In this document: in pieces, positions 34,376-45,822 of the stretch
How positions within the stretch are numbered: the first letter of the stretch is position 1
How the letters are laid out: the number at the start of each line of letters is the position of its first letter
Assembly (NCBI GenBank): GCA_019188255.1
Contig: JAETXT010000010.1
Location: 3,162,001-3,226,000 of the forward strand
Source of the DNA: Verticillium longisporum
Taxonomy: Eukaryota > Ascomycota > Sordariomycetes > Glomerellales > Plectosphaerellaceae
DNA: 64,000 nt
Direction: 5' to 3'
Translations under genes and position numbers: made by a program
Notes under the pieces: generated by a model
The model's input: only the letters and a program-made list of their open reading frames with translations
Told to the model about the DNA's origin: nothing
The model's database searches: none

Positions 34376-37300
34376 GGCGACGGGTGTAGGGACTGGACTG
34401 CACTAGTTTTAAAAGTCAGGTTGAGACGAGACAAGACACCAGAGCTGTCGGTCGCAGGGTGTGTTGGGAAATTCTGACGCAACCCACGGCCAGGTAATGA
34501 CGATGACGACGGAAGGCCGGCTAGAGGGGGGCGGGTGGGCTGCTGGCTCGCTGTTCCCGTCCGCCGCAGAGGTAATAAGGGGGGGCGCACCTACCTACCT
34601 TCAGAGAGGCAAAGGCCAGCAGCTGGTCAGTGAGTCGAGACGGGCCAGAGCTGTGCTGGTAAAGGTAAGGCAGAACAGGAGGGCGCTGAAGGGGGTGATC
34701 AGACTAATGCGGTCATAGGCTGGCAATGGGCGGCGAGGTGAGGCTAGTGTGGTGTCGATGTTCCAGATGGTAGCCCAATGCGGAGACGTCTGGTTGGGTA
34801 ATTGGGTAACGTAGCTGTGAAGCCCGAGTCGAGGTTGGTGCTAGCTGGGTGTGGATTCGCTAGCTGCTGGGCGGCGCTCGGCGCAAGAATAGTGGAATGA
34901 GGGGGACGCCGAAGAGAGAATCGGGGATTGATGGGTCAGGAATTGAGGCTATCGTCGACTCAGCAGCTTTGTCGGTTTCTGGTGGTGGAAGAGGGGGGTG
35001 GAGGAGGTTAGGTCTGTTTAAGAAGAAGGCAGACTAAAGAAGGCAGACTCAAGCTGCGGAGGCATGTACATGTACGCAAATAGCCAAGCCGTTTAGATGA
35101 GCGGGAACGGGAAGACAGCAACAGCAGGCAAAGGCAAAGGCAAAACAGGCAGGCAGGCAACAAACAGGCACACGGATGGAGATGACAAGGTCAATGGAAC
35201 CCTGCGCACATCATCGTTGAGGGGGGATCCCTTGGGCAACCTGAGCCAGGGACGCCCAAGTGGGCACAGCGGTGCGTTCCCTTAGCAGCTTAGGTACTGA
35301 CCTACCTTCCCTACCTTCCCTACCTACCTAGGTACCTACCTAAGGTCCCTTAGGTAGGTACCTAGGGAGGTCCCGGCCCCAGACTTTGTAGGGCCTCGGG
35401 GGACAGCCAGGGCGCAGCACAGCCAGAGCATATCACGGTGCAGAGCTTGGAGTAGCGACCTTCATAGTGACGGGTGCAAACCATCTCAAATGCCAGAACG
35501 CCCAGGCAGCTTCACAATAGAGATATCTCACCTCAACCAAAGGGAGAGAAAAAAAAAAACCGCGTGCCCACCATCCATCGAATGCAGCCATTGCTGCATG
35601 TGCATGCTCTGCCCAGGTGCCACGCCTCTGGAAAGGTCCCCGCCAACTTCGGGTATGACGTAGCCAGCCCATCAACCACGCCGTGCCATGTACCGTACAC
35701 CTCGGTCGTGCGAGCCACTCGCCATGAGTGACAAGACCTTCCATTGCTACTGTACCACAATGCCGATTCTCCCTCCATCCGGCATCGTTGCGACCCGAGC
35801 TTTCCGTCGAGCTTCAGGTTCGTCTCTGGTCCATACGTACGTACATGTACAGTACCTTGTTGCAGCATGCATCATCATCCAGCAGGAAACCTCGCCCCGC
35901 AGGATTTCGCGGCCTGCTAGCGCTATCCGTGAACCTGGCAGCGCCAACGCTGCCACCCGGAAACACCGAACTGCCGTCGGAGTCGTGAGCACATCACCAT
36001 GACCCTTGCGGCAAGCCGACCATTACTATCCGAATCAGCTTGGCACGATACCAAGGCCACCACTTTACCCTCCCACCACATACTGTAGATGGAAACAAAA
36101 ACCTGGCGCACAGGCAAACTCCGACTCGCCAGCTACAGGGGAGACGAACAGACTAACCAGCACGGCAGACAGATCTCCCGTTCCACTTGGCGCCCTCCTC
36201 CTCCAGAAGATCTTCTGCTCCCCTTCTTCCCCACGGCCTCGCCACCCCTCCGAATCCCCCCCTGAAGGCAAACAGGTCTGACCTCTGGTCGGGCCGCCGC
36301 CGGTGTGTCTCTGTGATTGCGATACGCGTCCCACGCACCACGTACTGCCCGAGTACGTGGCGCGGCGCCGCAACCCCGCCCGCCGGCCATGTCACATGCA
36401 CGCACCTGCGCATCCCGCGAGCGACATGCTTTGTTAGCCAACTGTAGCTTCCGGGCGGCCTCCTCTGCTCGCCTGGAGGCTACGGTAGCACGAGTCCATC
36501 GCAATGTCCCGAGCGTTAGTCTGGAGGAAGGGGTTTGCTTTTCTTTTTTTCCAAGGAACCGAAATCGCTCATCCTGGCAGTGTGCCCTGATGATCGGTGC
36601 CCCGGTGCTTCAGGTCTTTGCGGGTCTGGAGGGTGTTGTGTGTTCGATGACGAGGGGACCAGCTACTACGTACGCGTGTTGCAGGGTAGTACGAGTACCA
36701 CGGGAGATGCCGTGACTTTTTTTCGCTTGCCGGCCGGTCAGAATGCAGTGCAGTCGCATGATACGTCCAGTCAGAAGCCTAAATCGATCCCGTGAGAGTC
36801 GGCTTATCATAGCTGCGGTTTGCTCTTATGTGGCCAGAAAGCATGGAAGGAGGCAGCGAGAACTGAAGTGCAGCCCCTGAAGCGCACTCTACTAGTTGTG
36901 TGCACTGTCATGCCTATGCCGGTGAGGCTCTGCCCTCGTCGCCTGTACAAAATACACGGTCGCATTCTGAAGATTGACCTGAGAAACAAATGTGTCTGCC
37001 GGCACATTCGTCTGTACTGTACAGTCAATTGATGTATTGTTATGGCGTGAGGATGCAAGTAGATCATTCGGCATATGAATCACGATATGGTTTTGGCCAG
37101 TTCTTCAGAGTATGGACCTACACAAGTTACAGTATCAACTAATATAATGGGCACAAGTCGTTCATCTGCACATGGTTTTAGAGACATCTCATAAGAACAT
37201 GCGGCTCCTTCTTGAAGCAGGGAAAAAAATTCTATCCGTCTTCCACACTTTGCAGTAGACATCTGCTAGGATACACCCAAAAGTCACAGCACGATGGTGT

Positions 37301-37761
37301 TACGGAGCGTACCTGCGTGATCCTATGCGAAGTTGGCTCGCCCAGGCAAAGGCCAGCCAAAAACCAGAGCAAACAAGCCCAGCCCAGCAAAGCTCGCAAA
37401 GATCCATTGCCGACTCGGCAGCGAAACATCCACCATTGCAAAACCTTTTCGACAATCTGAAGACACCCTGCCGTTCGACAAGGGTAAGCCGGTACAGCAA
37501 ACAACGCCGGGCACGCAGCAGCTTGAGAATACAATCATGCTCCATTGGTATCTGCCGTTTTCAGCACCTGTGTAGAAACATGGGGACGCGGACATGGTCC
37601 CCCAACGCCTCGCTATGCGCCAATGACTTCCACGACCCAAGCGCCGTGCCATCAAAAGACAAAAAAAAAATTCCCAATTTTCCCGCATTGATTTCCCTGC
37701 CCCTGTCACTCCCGAGCAAACGATCGCTCACGATGCAGTCCCATCTTCCCTCTTCTGCACG
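34376..37761. other. 3.4 kb intergenic region, palindrome cluster, no gene recognised
   Basis: It holds the SLM1 promoter at the left and the LDB17 3' region at the right. A tract of GGCAAA and GGCAGGCA repeats occurs at 35120-35165. A 40-bp near-perfect palindrome lies at 35327-35366. From about 36820 to 37200 the sequence is AT-richer. Open frames up to about 130 codons show no known domain. I see no tRNA- or 5S-like sequence. Confidence 0.6.
35284..35371. repeat. ACCTA/TAGGT palindrome cluster with 40-bp inverted repeat
   Basis: Two 19-nt perfectly complementary arms (35327-35345 and 35348-35366) are separated by only two bases (tc). They are flanked by CTACCTTCC direct repeats. It could fold into a cruciform or hairpin. 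Confidence 0.9.
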
Positions 37762-39427
37762 TCACACCTCCGAAGCAGGCCCTCCATCCGGCGGCGTCTC
37801 TACGATCCTCAGCTTGGCATGGCGTCTCGGCGGCGGCGCCTTGGGCGGAGTCTTCTTGCCGGTGACGATGCCCGCGAACGGCAAGCCGTGCCGGTGCCGC
37901 GGCACCTCGGGCCGTATCCTCTTGGCGGCCGCCGTGCCATCCGCCGCCGCCGCCGCCTCGCCGCCGGCCTCGGCCCTGCGACTTGGCGTCTGCACGCCCG
38001 GCTTCTCCATGACGGCCGCGACGTCGACAACGCTGATGCTGCTGGCAGTCTGCGACGGCGAGAGGCTGATGCCGAGGAACTTGCGCGCGACCTCTGCCTC
38101 GCCGGACGCCGCAGCGGCCGCGGCATCGTCTTCGTCCGGCGCGGCGAGCCACTTGACCTTGGACACGCGCTCGACGAGGCGCACAGTCGTCTCGTCGGCG
38201 GGGGCAAAGTGCGAGTTGCCAAAGCCGCCGAGGATGCGCAGGACCTTGTGGACCTCGTCGTGCTTGTAGTGGGGCGGGTGGCTCTGCTGCGGGTGGGCGA
38301 GCAGCGGGTAAAGGACGCGCAGGTACGTCTGGCGCAGCGAGTCCTTCTCGTCCGGGAGGTCCATGAGGTTGCGGATGATGACGTCGAGGAGGACCTTGAG
38401 GTCGTTGGTGTAAAAGTACTCGTGCGTCGCTTTCGTCGTGAAGAGGAGGTACAGCAGCTTGAGGATGAGGAGCTGCTGGCTCGTTTCCGTCTCGCGGTTC
38501 AGCAGCAGGATGATGTTCTCGCCAAAGGTCCGGAAGCAGTCGCCGTGGAGGCTCAGACACTTGATGACTCTGTTCGTCAGAGGGGCCGAGGGCGCGAGAG
38601 GGTCGGTGCCGATGTTGGTCGAGGAGAGCATGTACTGTTCGTTGAGCACGAGCTGTGAGGGTCAGCTGGGATCGAAAGATGCGAGGAAAGGCAGCATGCA
38701 GAGGCATGCAGAGGCATGAAAGGCATGAAGACGGGTCGAAAGGGCACATACGAGGACGCGAATGATGGGATAGTGGTACGGGTCGTGAACATCGTTGGAC
38801 AGCTCCTCGATGATCTGAAACAGATAGTTGATGAACCCGTCGTCAATCTGCAAGAGATCCTCGGTGCGCAGGCGCTCGATGCGCGACATCTCGTACATGA
38901 GTTCCAGCAAGAGGCGATGCAGCCTGGGATCGCGGTCCTTGCGGCCGTTGAGGAGCTCGAGCAGGCGCGGGAAGCAGGCCTCCTCGACCATGCGCGTAAA
39001 GGTGGCCTCGTCGGCGCGGCCGTCGAGCAGCAGGAAGCAGGTGATGAGGTAGAGGCTGTTGGGCTCGTCCTCCTGCAGCAGGCTGAAGATGATCTGGGTG
39101 CGCACGTAGTCCCTGTTGTCGACGAAGAGCTGGCTCGCGAGCAGCTTCTGGGCGCAGGCGGCAATGTCGTCCTCGGCGTCGCAAAACTTGTCGCGGAACA
39201 TGGAGGCGAGGTAGAGCCAGGAGCGCAGCGTCTCGTCGATCAGGTCGTGGGACTGGTATTGGGTGCCGACCACATCGTCGAGTTCTGTCGACGTCAGTCA
39301 GTCGGCGGACGCAACACTCTGGCGCAGAGAAGGGCAAAGAGGAGGCAGAGAGGGAACACCAGAGAGACGTACCTTCGAAGAATTCCTGCTCCGTCTCGAG
39401 GGATTGGTACACATCGTAGTCAGCCAT
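37762..39427 (-). CDS. LDB17: LDB17/SPIN90-family actin regulator
   Basis: Three exons (39373-39427, 38752-39284, 37762-38652) give 492 residues. The helical-repeat body (about 20-390) includes [74 protein letters not shown], and [20 protein letters not shown], as in the SPIN90/Dip1/Ldb17 leucine-rich domain. These proteins bind Arp2/3 and start unbranched actin filaments that seed endocytic patches. The C-tail is Ala-rich then basic and Pro-rich ([13 protein letters not shown]), a likely SH3 ligand. Exon 1 is only 55 nt. No lesions. Confidence 0.9.
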
Positions 39428-40030
39428 GGTTGCCCGCAACTGAAGAAGAACAATGGCCAGCGGTATATGGTGTGTATCTCTCACATCACTGTCGTCGGGC
39501 CGAGGGGTGTGAAGTGAACAGGTGTGGTCATGGAGGGCTGGTTTGTTGGAGCAGTAGTAGCAGCAGCAGGCGTTTGGAGAAGGAGAGAGGCTGGAGTGGG
39601 CAGCGGAGCGGGGTGGGGTGGATCCAACGCCTGCGCTACCAACCTTACGTCAAAGCTACAGGGAAGGCTACCTATACATACCTACCTAGGTGCCTGAGGT
39701 ACCTGTACCTAGGTACCTAGGTAGCGTTTCCAGCGACGTCCTCCCGGATAAGGTAACACCGTTCCCGACAGCCAGCTGCATCGACCAAGACGCCAGGCGA
39801 CCAGTCCGCGATCATTTCGACTCGGTGCAAAATAAGTTCATCCGTCTGACTCGTATCTATCATCTATGGGAATCATCGCAAACGCACGTCATGCAGTACA
39901 CCAACCGTCATCGTCATCCTCCCCGTTGGCCCGACATGCCTGCTACCCGCCAAACGCCCAGAAGCAGAACCAGAAACAAGAAGCACACCACCGCCAGCGC
40001 AGCCCGTCGAGGCTCGCAACAAACGCTCGC
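39428..40030. other. LDB17 promoter and LRO1 3' side, palindrome cluster
   Basis: 603 bp with no gene seen. At 39664-39724 is a dense ACCTAGGTACC cluster with a perfect 18-bp palindrome at 39706-39723, about 280 nt upstream of the LDB17 ATG. Confidence 0.6.
39664..39724. repeat. ACCTAGGTACC palindrome cluster
   Basis: It contains the perfect 18-bp palindrome tacctaggtacctaggta (39706-39723) and flanking partial copies, in the LDB17 promoter. Confidence 0.9.
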
Positions 40031-42092
40031 CTAGTCGCGCTCTTCGCCTTCCTCGTACACCTTGACCTGGTCGGCATACCTGTGAATGTCGCTGACGACG
40101 TAATCGGTTATGGTGTGGCCCCTGCCGGCGGCGACGCGCAGAATGAGCTCGTTGAGGTTCTGGCGGCCGAGAATGTCGACGTGGTCCGCCGTCTTGGGCC
40201 CGCCCCGGGGACTGAAGCGGTCGGGCTCGTGCGGCATCTCGACGACGGTGATCTTGGCGCCCGCCGGGTTGTACCGCTTGAGGTCCCAGCCGCGATTGCA
40301 CATGTACCCCGTGCTCAGCAGGTTGACCGTTCCGTCGCCCTCGCCCATGACGACGCCGTGGTCGACCTCGCCCTCGATCAGCGCCGTGTCAATGGTGATG
40401 TTGAGGTTCGTCATGGACGGCATCTCCGGCGACCTGTAGTAGTAGCCGCGCTCCGTGGGCTTGCCCACGCCGTAGAAGCAGTAGATCTTGAGGTTGGGCG
40501 CCAGCGGCAGCCTCGTTTCGAGCGGGTTGATCCACTTGCGGGGGTCCTTCTCGTTCGCCTCGACTTCGGCCTCCGTGTGCGCCACGCCGTGAGAGTAGCT
40601 CTCCCTGACGAGGTCCTGGTACCACGTCTCTGTCGTGTTCCAGAGGTACTGCAGCGAGTCGTCGACCGTCAGGTTCTTCTCCGGCGTCGTCCGGTTGAGG
40701 CCCTCCCTAAAGTTGAGCACGGTACCAAACGTGTGGTTCTGCCCCGGCAGGTCATCGGGCGCCCATGTGCCGTTGCCCCAGACGGCGTTGCCGCCGAGCG
40801 GAAGCATCGATGAGATGCCAGGCATCGCTCGGAAGAGCTCGGCCCTCTCGTCCTTGCTGAGGAACTTCTCGAGACCGTAGACGGCAAAGGCGTTGAGCTG
40901 CGCCGTGTCCCGCATCTCACCCGACAGCACGGCCGTCAGGTCCTTGACGGCACCCAGCATGCACCCGCTGACGTTGATCCAGGACTCGACGTAGCGGTCG
41001 ACCCAGTCGTCGCCGCCACGGCCGCCCAGGTCAGAGGCCACCCAGTGGAAGAAGTAAAAGACAACCTGCCCGCCCATGCTGTGCGACACGAGGACGGCTT
41101 TCTTGCCGCCGGATGCTACAAAGGCCGTCTCAATGTGGTTCTTGAGGCGCGTGAAGTACTGGTCTCGGATCTCGAGGTGTGGGTAGGCCAGCCGCCAGTC
41201 GTACGCAGCAGTGAACGAGTTGGACGGGTCGTAGCCGATTGAGGCAAGGTTCTCGAAAATCTTGTTCCAGATCCAGTATCCCGTGATGAAGAAGTCGGTC
41301 GCATCGAACCCCTGCGCCGCCCGTAGCTTGATGTTCGGGGGATCGAGGCCCGTTTGCTTGTCGAGCATGATGTGCCTCTTCCAGTTGTCCTTGTCCATGA
41401 CGAGAGCGCGCATCATGCTCCAGCTGCCCCAGAGACGCTTGCGAAAGTATGGCCGGGAGACGTTGGCGGTGCCCCAGGACTCGAGTCCCGTCGAGATGAC
41501 GCCGGGCACCATGATCATGGGATGGTGGGCTGAGAGGCCTTCGGACCGCGCCTGTAGGCCGACGGCAAAGGCATCGTAGCTGTCGACGAAATCACGTTCT
41601 CCTTTCTGTCGGCCGTAACGTCAACACGAGGCTCTTTGACTTGCAGTGTATCGAAGAGTGCAGTGTGTCGAAGAAGGCGCGTATCGAAGAATGCAGTGTA
41701 TTGAAGAGTGAGGAACAAGGCAAACATACCACGAGGTCGCGCATATCAGTGACGAGGCCGGCGGGCAGGGCATCGAAAAGGCTGTCGACGCTGAACTCGC
41801 CGAGCTCAGGAAAGCCGATGAGGTCGTTGCTCTTCGCGAAGAAGCCGGCGGCGACGAGGCCGAAGAGACTGCCGAGGAGGAAAATGGCGGTGGAGCGTCG
41901 TTTCCTCGTCTTGGGCTTGTCGATATGCTCGACGATATGGACGTGTTCAACGGTCGTGTGGTCGTCGTCTTGACCGGCGGCCGGCGGTGTGGGTGGTGCC
42001 TCACTTTCGGATGGATTGCTAAGGGCACTGTCGGATGGTTGACTCGGCGGCATGCGCCGCCTGAGTTCCGAGGTTTGGGGCTGTCGCGGCAT
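40031..42092 (-). CDS. LRO1: phospholipid:diacylglycerol acyltransferase
   Basis: Two exons, 41730-42092 and 40031-41605, give 645 residues. It moves an acyl group from a phospholipid to diacylglycerol, making triacylglycerol at the ER. After a polar cytosolic N-tail comes one membrane anchor (STAIFLLGSLFGLVAAGFFA). The lumenal LCAT-fold domain has VPGVISTGLESW, the salt-bridge Trp region (SYDAFAVGLQ upstream; AAYDWRLAYPHLE), the nucleophile elbow SHSMGG with S297, and the late acid and histidine in GEGDGTVNLLSTGYM and KTADHVDILG. The acceptor chosen (CAG before AAAGGAGAA) restores DLVKGERDF; the nearby AAG would break the frame. The first ATG is 42092. The intron holds four 16-17 nt repeats. 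Confidence 0.95.
41647..41713. repeat. four 16-17 nt imperfect tandem repeats in the LRO1 intron
   Basis: Four units related to tgtatcgaagagtgcag occupy more than half of the 124-nt intron 41606-41729. On the minus strand they read out as repeated FDTLHSS-like peptides if not spliced. Confidence 0.85.
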
Positions 42093-43274
42093 GGCGGCGC
42101 CGGGTGTCGTTGCCAAGACAGCCGAGTGTGTAAATAAGCGCTGAAGCTGCCGACTTGGTGTTGAAAGAAGTCTTGCGAGCCGCAGCTAAGACGTGGGACC
42201 TGTCGGAGACGGCGGGATACCTTGGATGGCCCATGCACGTGGTATCACATGGAACGGGAAAAAGTCGAGGCGCGCTAGCTGCTGCCGGTACTTCTGGCAA
42301 CCTACCTTAGGTACGATTGCCTAGAGTACAGAGCTCCCTGGCAGTGGGTTCCCTGTCGCGAGAATGCTGCAAGGGATTTCTCGAGGTACCCTGTTGCACC
42401 TGGGTGGTGTTCCTCCTCGTGGCGTAGGGGACTCGACCGTCACTTTCGGAAAAGGAGCTGTCACGCTTCGAAGACAGTGACGTCAACATGGTGGCGGCCG
42501 AGAGCTACACCTGCGAGCTCTCAGCAGAGCTCTCAGCAGACATTGTTCGGATATATTCGTCCGAGTTCTGCATGGTTGGTGTCTGTCTCGTCTTCTACTA
42601 TGCAGCCGATGCTACTCAAGTCGCCCGTACGGAGATTTGCCTTGGTGTCCATGCCAGGAGCTTTGGCTTTGCAGATCTCGCCAGCGGCATCGAGCTTCAC
42701 TGTGGTGCTGTCAAGTCGAGGTGGGACTGAGTCACCCCCACTCTGCCCTCTGTAGGGGCCCCTGGACCGCTGCCAGGGAGGGAGTCCTGGGAGTGGAGGG
42801 GCTTTCACGCAGCTGTGTCCACTCCAACCTCACCCGTCATGTTCCGTCAGCCGCGCAGCGTCAACCCTCGAAGTACATTGACGTTGTACTATCGACTGCA
42901 AGTGATCGCCCATTGAAAACGCAAGCAGGGCTGTATCTCCCTCCTTTTGGTTGGCGCAACACATCTGCATAGTCGCCTCGAAGTCCCGCGTTTGCACTCG
43001 ATCCAGAACAGCAACGTAGGGCCAGCACCGGACCTTCTTTCCAACTCGGGCAGCCGGCTGCAACTCATTTAGAAGCCCCCCGCCTTGGACCCTGAATGCG
43101 GTTTTCTAAACGCCATTCCAACCGTCGACCTCAACCTCCTTCTGTGCACATACCGTCTTGGCTGTATTGAGAACTTGGGTGATTGAGTAGACGACCGCGT
43201 GATCTGGTCTCAAAGACGCCAAGCCCACACATCTCGCCCGCCCATCAGAAAACCCTCCTCCGCCCAGTACGACG
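42093..43274. promoter_or_regulatory. divergent LRO1/NAA30 promoter region
   Basis: 1.18 kb between two divergent starts. A single cctaccttaggtac element lies at 42301-42314. Short open frames around 42480-42760 are not recognisable proteins. No gene seen. Confidence 0.55.
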
Positions 43275-43871
43275 ATGGCGGGGCTCACAGATGAGCTCAA
43301 CTACATTCAGTATGACCACAGCCTCGAGAGCAAATACCTCCCCGCCATACGCTCTCTCATCGCCAAAGACCTGAGCGAGCCCTACAGCATATATGTCTAC
43401 CGCTACTTTCTGTGCCAATGGGGCCACTTGTGTTTCATGGTACGTCGCGCCATCCTTGACAAGACGGCGGGCAGTGGACTGACGACTCTCGCAGGTCCTC
43501 GACTCTGACGCGTCCCTCGTCGGAGTCATCATCTGCAAGCTCGAGGTGCACTCGTCCCACTCTCCTCCCACACGCCGCGGCTACATCGCCATGCTCGCCG
43601 TAGCGTCAAGTCACCGCGGAAAAGGCATAGCCACGGCCCTCGTCAAGAAGGCCATCGACGCCATGGCCACGCGGAGCGCGGACGAGATTGTGCTCGAGAC
43701 GGAAGAGACCAACATACCCGCGGTGCGCCTCTACGAGCGTCTCGGCTTTCTGCGCTCCAAGAAGCTTCACCGCTACTATCTAAACGGCAACAGCGCTACC
43801 GCCTCGTTTTGCTGCTCAAATCTATCGATCCGGATGCACACATGGAGGAATCGGACGAATTATACTCTTGA
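43275..43871 (+). CDS. NAA30: N-alpha-acetyltransferase 30 (NatC catalytic subunit), frameshifted
   Basis: Exons 43275-43439 and 43495-43871 give 180 residues if one base is added near 43793-43797. The GNAT enzyme acetylates N-termini such as Met-Leu and Met-Ile, with Mak10 and Mak31 as partners. Family features are SLESKYLPAIRSLIAKDLSEPYS, then YRYFLCQWGHLCFM|VLD, the GNAT core GYIAMLAVASSHRGKGIATA (acetyl-CoA loop R-G-K-G-I-A), EIVLETEETNIPAVRLYERLGF and KKLHRYYLNG. After NGNSA the printed frame runs on to 44046 with no family resemblance. Adding one base gives YRLVLLLKS and a stop at 43869-43871, the normal MAK3 ending. Confidence 0.9.
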
Positions 43872-44133
43872 TTTTGCTGCATTTCAGCATTGTTCATATC
43901 ATCTGAGGTCACCAGTCTTCTGCTGGAGCGAGTTTCGCGGGGTCGTGCATGGGATTTATGGTGTTGGGATGCATATTAGGAAGGCCTGCGGCATGGTTCA
44001 AAAGCAAATTCCATCTTTCATCGGCGCTCCCATTCTTTCGCCGTAAAATGTCAAATTTCCACCTACAGATGGCAGCCCTCCCAGACTCAGGTGGCAAAGT
44101 CGAGACTTCCGTCCCACCATGCCATCATGCTTC

Positions 44134-45217
44134 TCAAATCTGCGCCGCTACCTCGTTTGAGTTGTAAATTGACGCCTTGAGGCCCCAGCCGTTTCCTCCC
44201 GCAATGCCGATGTAGGTAAAAGCATCTGGATTTTCGCTGTCAGCTTTCGTCATGAGGTTGGGGGATCCGCCCACAAACCTGGCTTGTAGTATATCGCCTT
44301 TTTCATCGTCTCAACGACTCCCAGGTCCTGCAGCCCTCGCAGAACCCTGGTGACATCAGCCATGTCCCGAAAGTCGGCCGTGTAGACGCAGATGAGCCGC
44401 TCTTTACGGCCCGTATCGTCGGATCTCGGCGCAACCTTTGCAGCGATCCCCAGCTCGTTGTTGGCAGTAGCCTTAGCAACCAGACCCCAAACTTCGTTGA
44501 CCACCTCTGGGTCGCAAAAGAGCATCCACTAGGGTCAAGTCAGCCCCGTGCTCAGCTTGCTGGTCATGCATGAAGGCGTCATGTCCTACCTTGCCAGACC
44601 GCACACGGCAAGCATGTGCCAGCTTCAAGACATCTTCCACAGCCGCCTTCCTTTCCTTGTTGGCTTCCCTCGTCTTGACTGTCTTTGTTTTTGTCGCCAG
44701 CTCCAGTCCTCCGAGAAAGCTTGTGAGGATATGCAGCCTTTCAGTGCCTCCTTCCACAGCCCTGGTCAGCTGCGTCCCCTCCTCCTCCGGCGCCTCATCC
44801 TCGTTGCCCCTACTGCCCCGGCTCTGCGCATGCGGCCTCGCCTTACGAGAGATGTACGGGTTGCAAACAAAGATCCAGGGCACCTCCTCCGAGGCTTCCG
44901 TCGTCGCCGGGGGCAGGCGCGAGAGGAAATCGTCAATCGTCTCGGTCAGCTGCCAGGCGTAGGGAACGCCGGCGTAGGGGTTGTGCAGCTTGGAGGCGGT
45001 CTTCCACTTCTTCCGGGCCGGCATGGGGCTGAGGTGGGCTCGGTCCTGGTGAGCCTGCTGCCACTCATGGACGTCGAAGTCGTCGACGCGAGCCTGGAGC
45101 TCGGCTACGATGTCATCGTCACCTGGCAGTGTCAGCTTCGCGGCTCTGGAATCATGCAGAGGACGCATTGATACCGTAAAAATCCGACTCTGAGTCGTAC
45201 GAAATCTGCGGCGCCAT
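44134..45217 (-). CDS. DUF1917/BLES03 (UPF0696) family protein
   Basis: Four exons (45175-45217, 44590-45122, 44279-44528, 44134-44225) give 305 residues, starting MAPQISYDSESDFYGDDD. All junctions close, including a phase-1 glycine and a split Asp near the end. The conserved parts are the middle ETIDDFLSRLPPAT ... VPWIFVCNPYI, the block LKLAHACRVRSGKWMLFCDP, and the end KKAIYYKPDAFTYIGIAGGN and NGWGLKASIYNS. The family (human C11orf68/BLES03) has an eIF4E-like fold; its biochemical role is unknown. It is divergent from DPH7, 605 bp apart. The fourth exon is only 92 nt and carries the signature ending. Confidence 0.85.
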
Positions 45218-45822
45218 TTAGGTTGTCGAGATTCCAAGGTGTTCGGGTCAGTGTCAAGTTCAGGATCAGAGCACCAAGTCACGCGTTGGACGGGTTATTT
45301 TGCAAGTGCCGATACGAAAGAAAAATGCTGCGGTGCTCAATACGTGCCGCTGAAATCACAGAAAGAGTATTGTGTAAAATAGCGATGCAGGTGAAGGCTA
45401 TTCAACACGTTTGTTCAGGGTGACGAGAAAGCAAGTCTCGCAGAGGAGGCAGGTAGTAGGTTGGCAGGTCCTTGCCATGGTCCCGCCACTAGATCCCTCC
45501 CCTTGACACTCATGACGGTGGGCAGGGGTATTGCTTTTCAGCAAATCGACCCATGTCCTTTTGATGGGCGTTTGCTTTCTGATACGACCCCTCCATGCGG
45601 TTGTCTGTCAACTGGAACGAGTTGGGTTTGCGGCATGGCGCAGATGCTTGTCGAATTGGGACGATTTGATACTGGTGGCGGGCCGGCCCGCACATTTTAG
45701 AATCAAGGTGATGGTAGTGTCAATTCAGAGGCGAGCATGAATAAACCTCATCCTCCACAGTACCAACTCACACATGATCCATTTCATACAGTCCAGCACA
45801 GGCGACTGGGACAATCTACAGA
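45218..45822. promoter_or_regulatory. divergent BLES03-like/DPH7 promoter region
   Basis: 605 bp between two divergent start codons. No gene, repeat or strong motif stands out. Confidence 0.5.

Noticed and set aside
37819..38658. 279-codon plus-strand open frame opposite LDB17
   Set aside because: It is a shadow of the GC-biased third exon of LDB17.
39866..40813. 315-codon plus-strand open frame opposite LRO1
   Set aside because: It overlaps the catalytic domain of LRO1 in antisense and has no family features.
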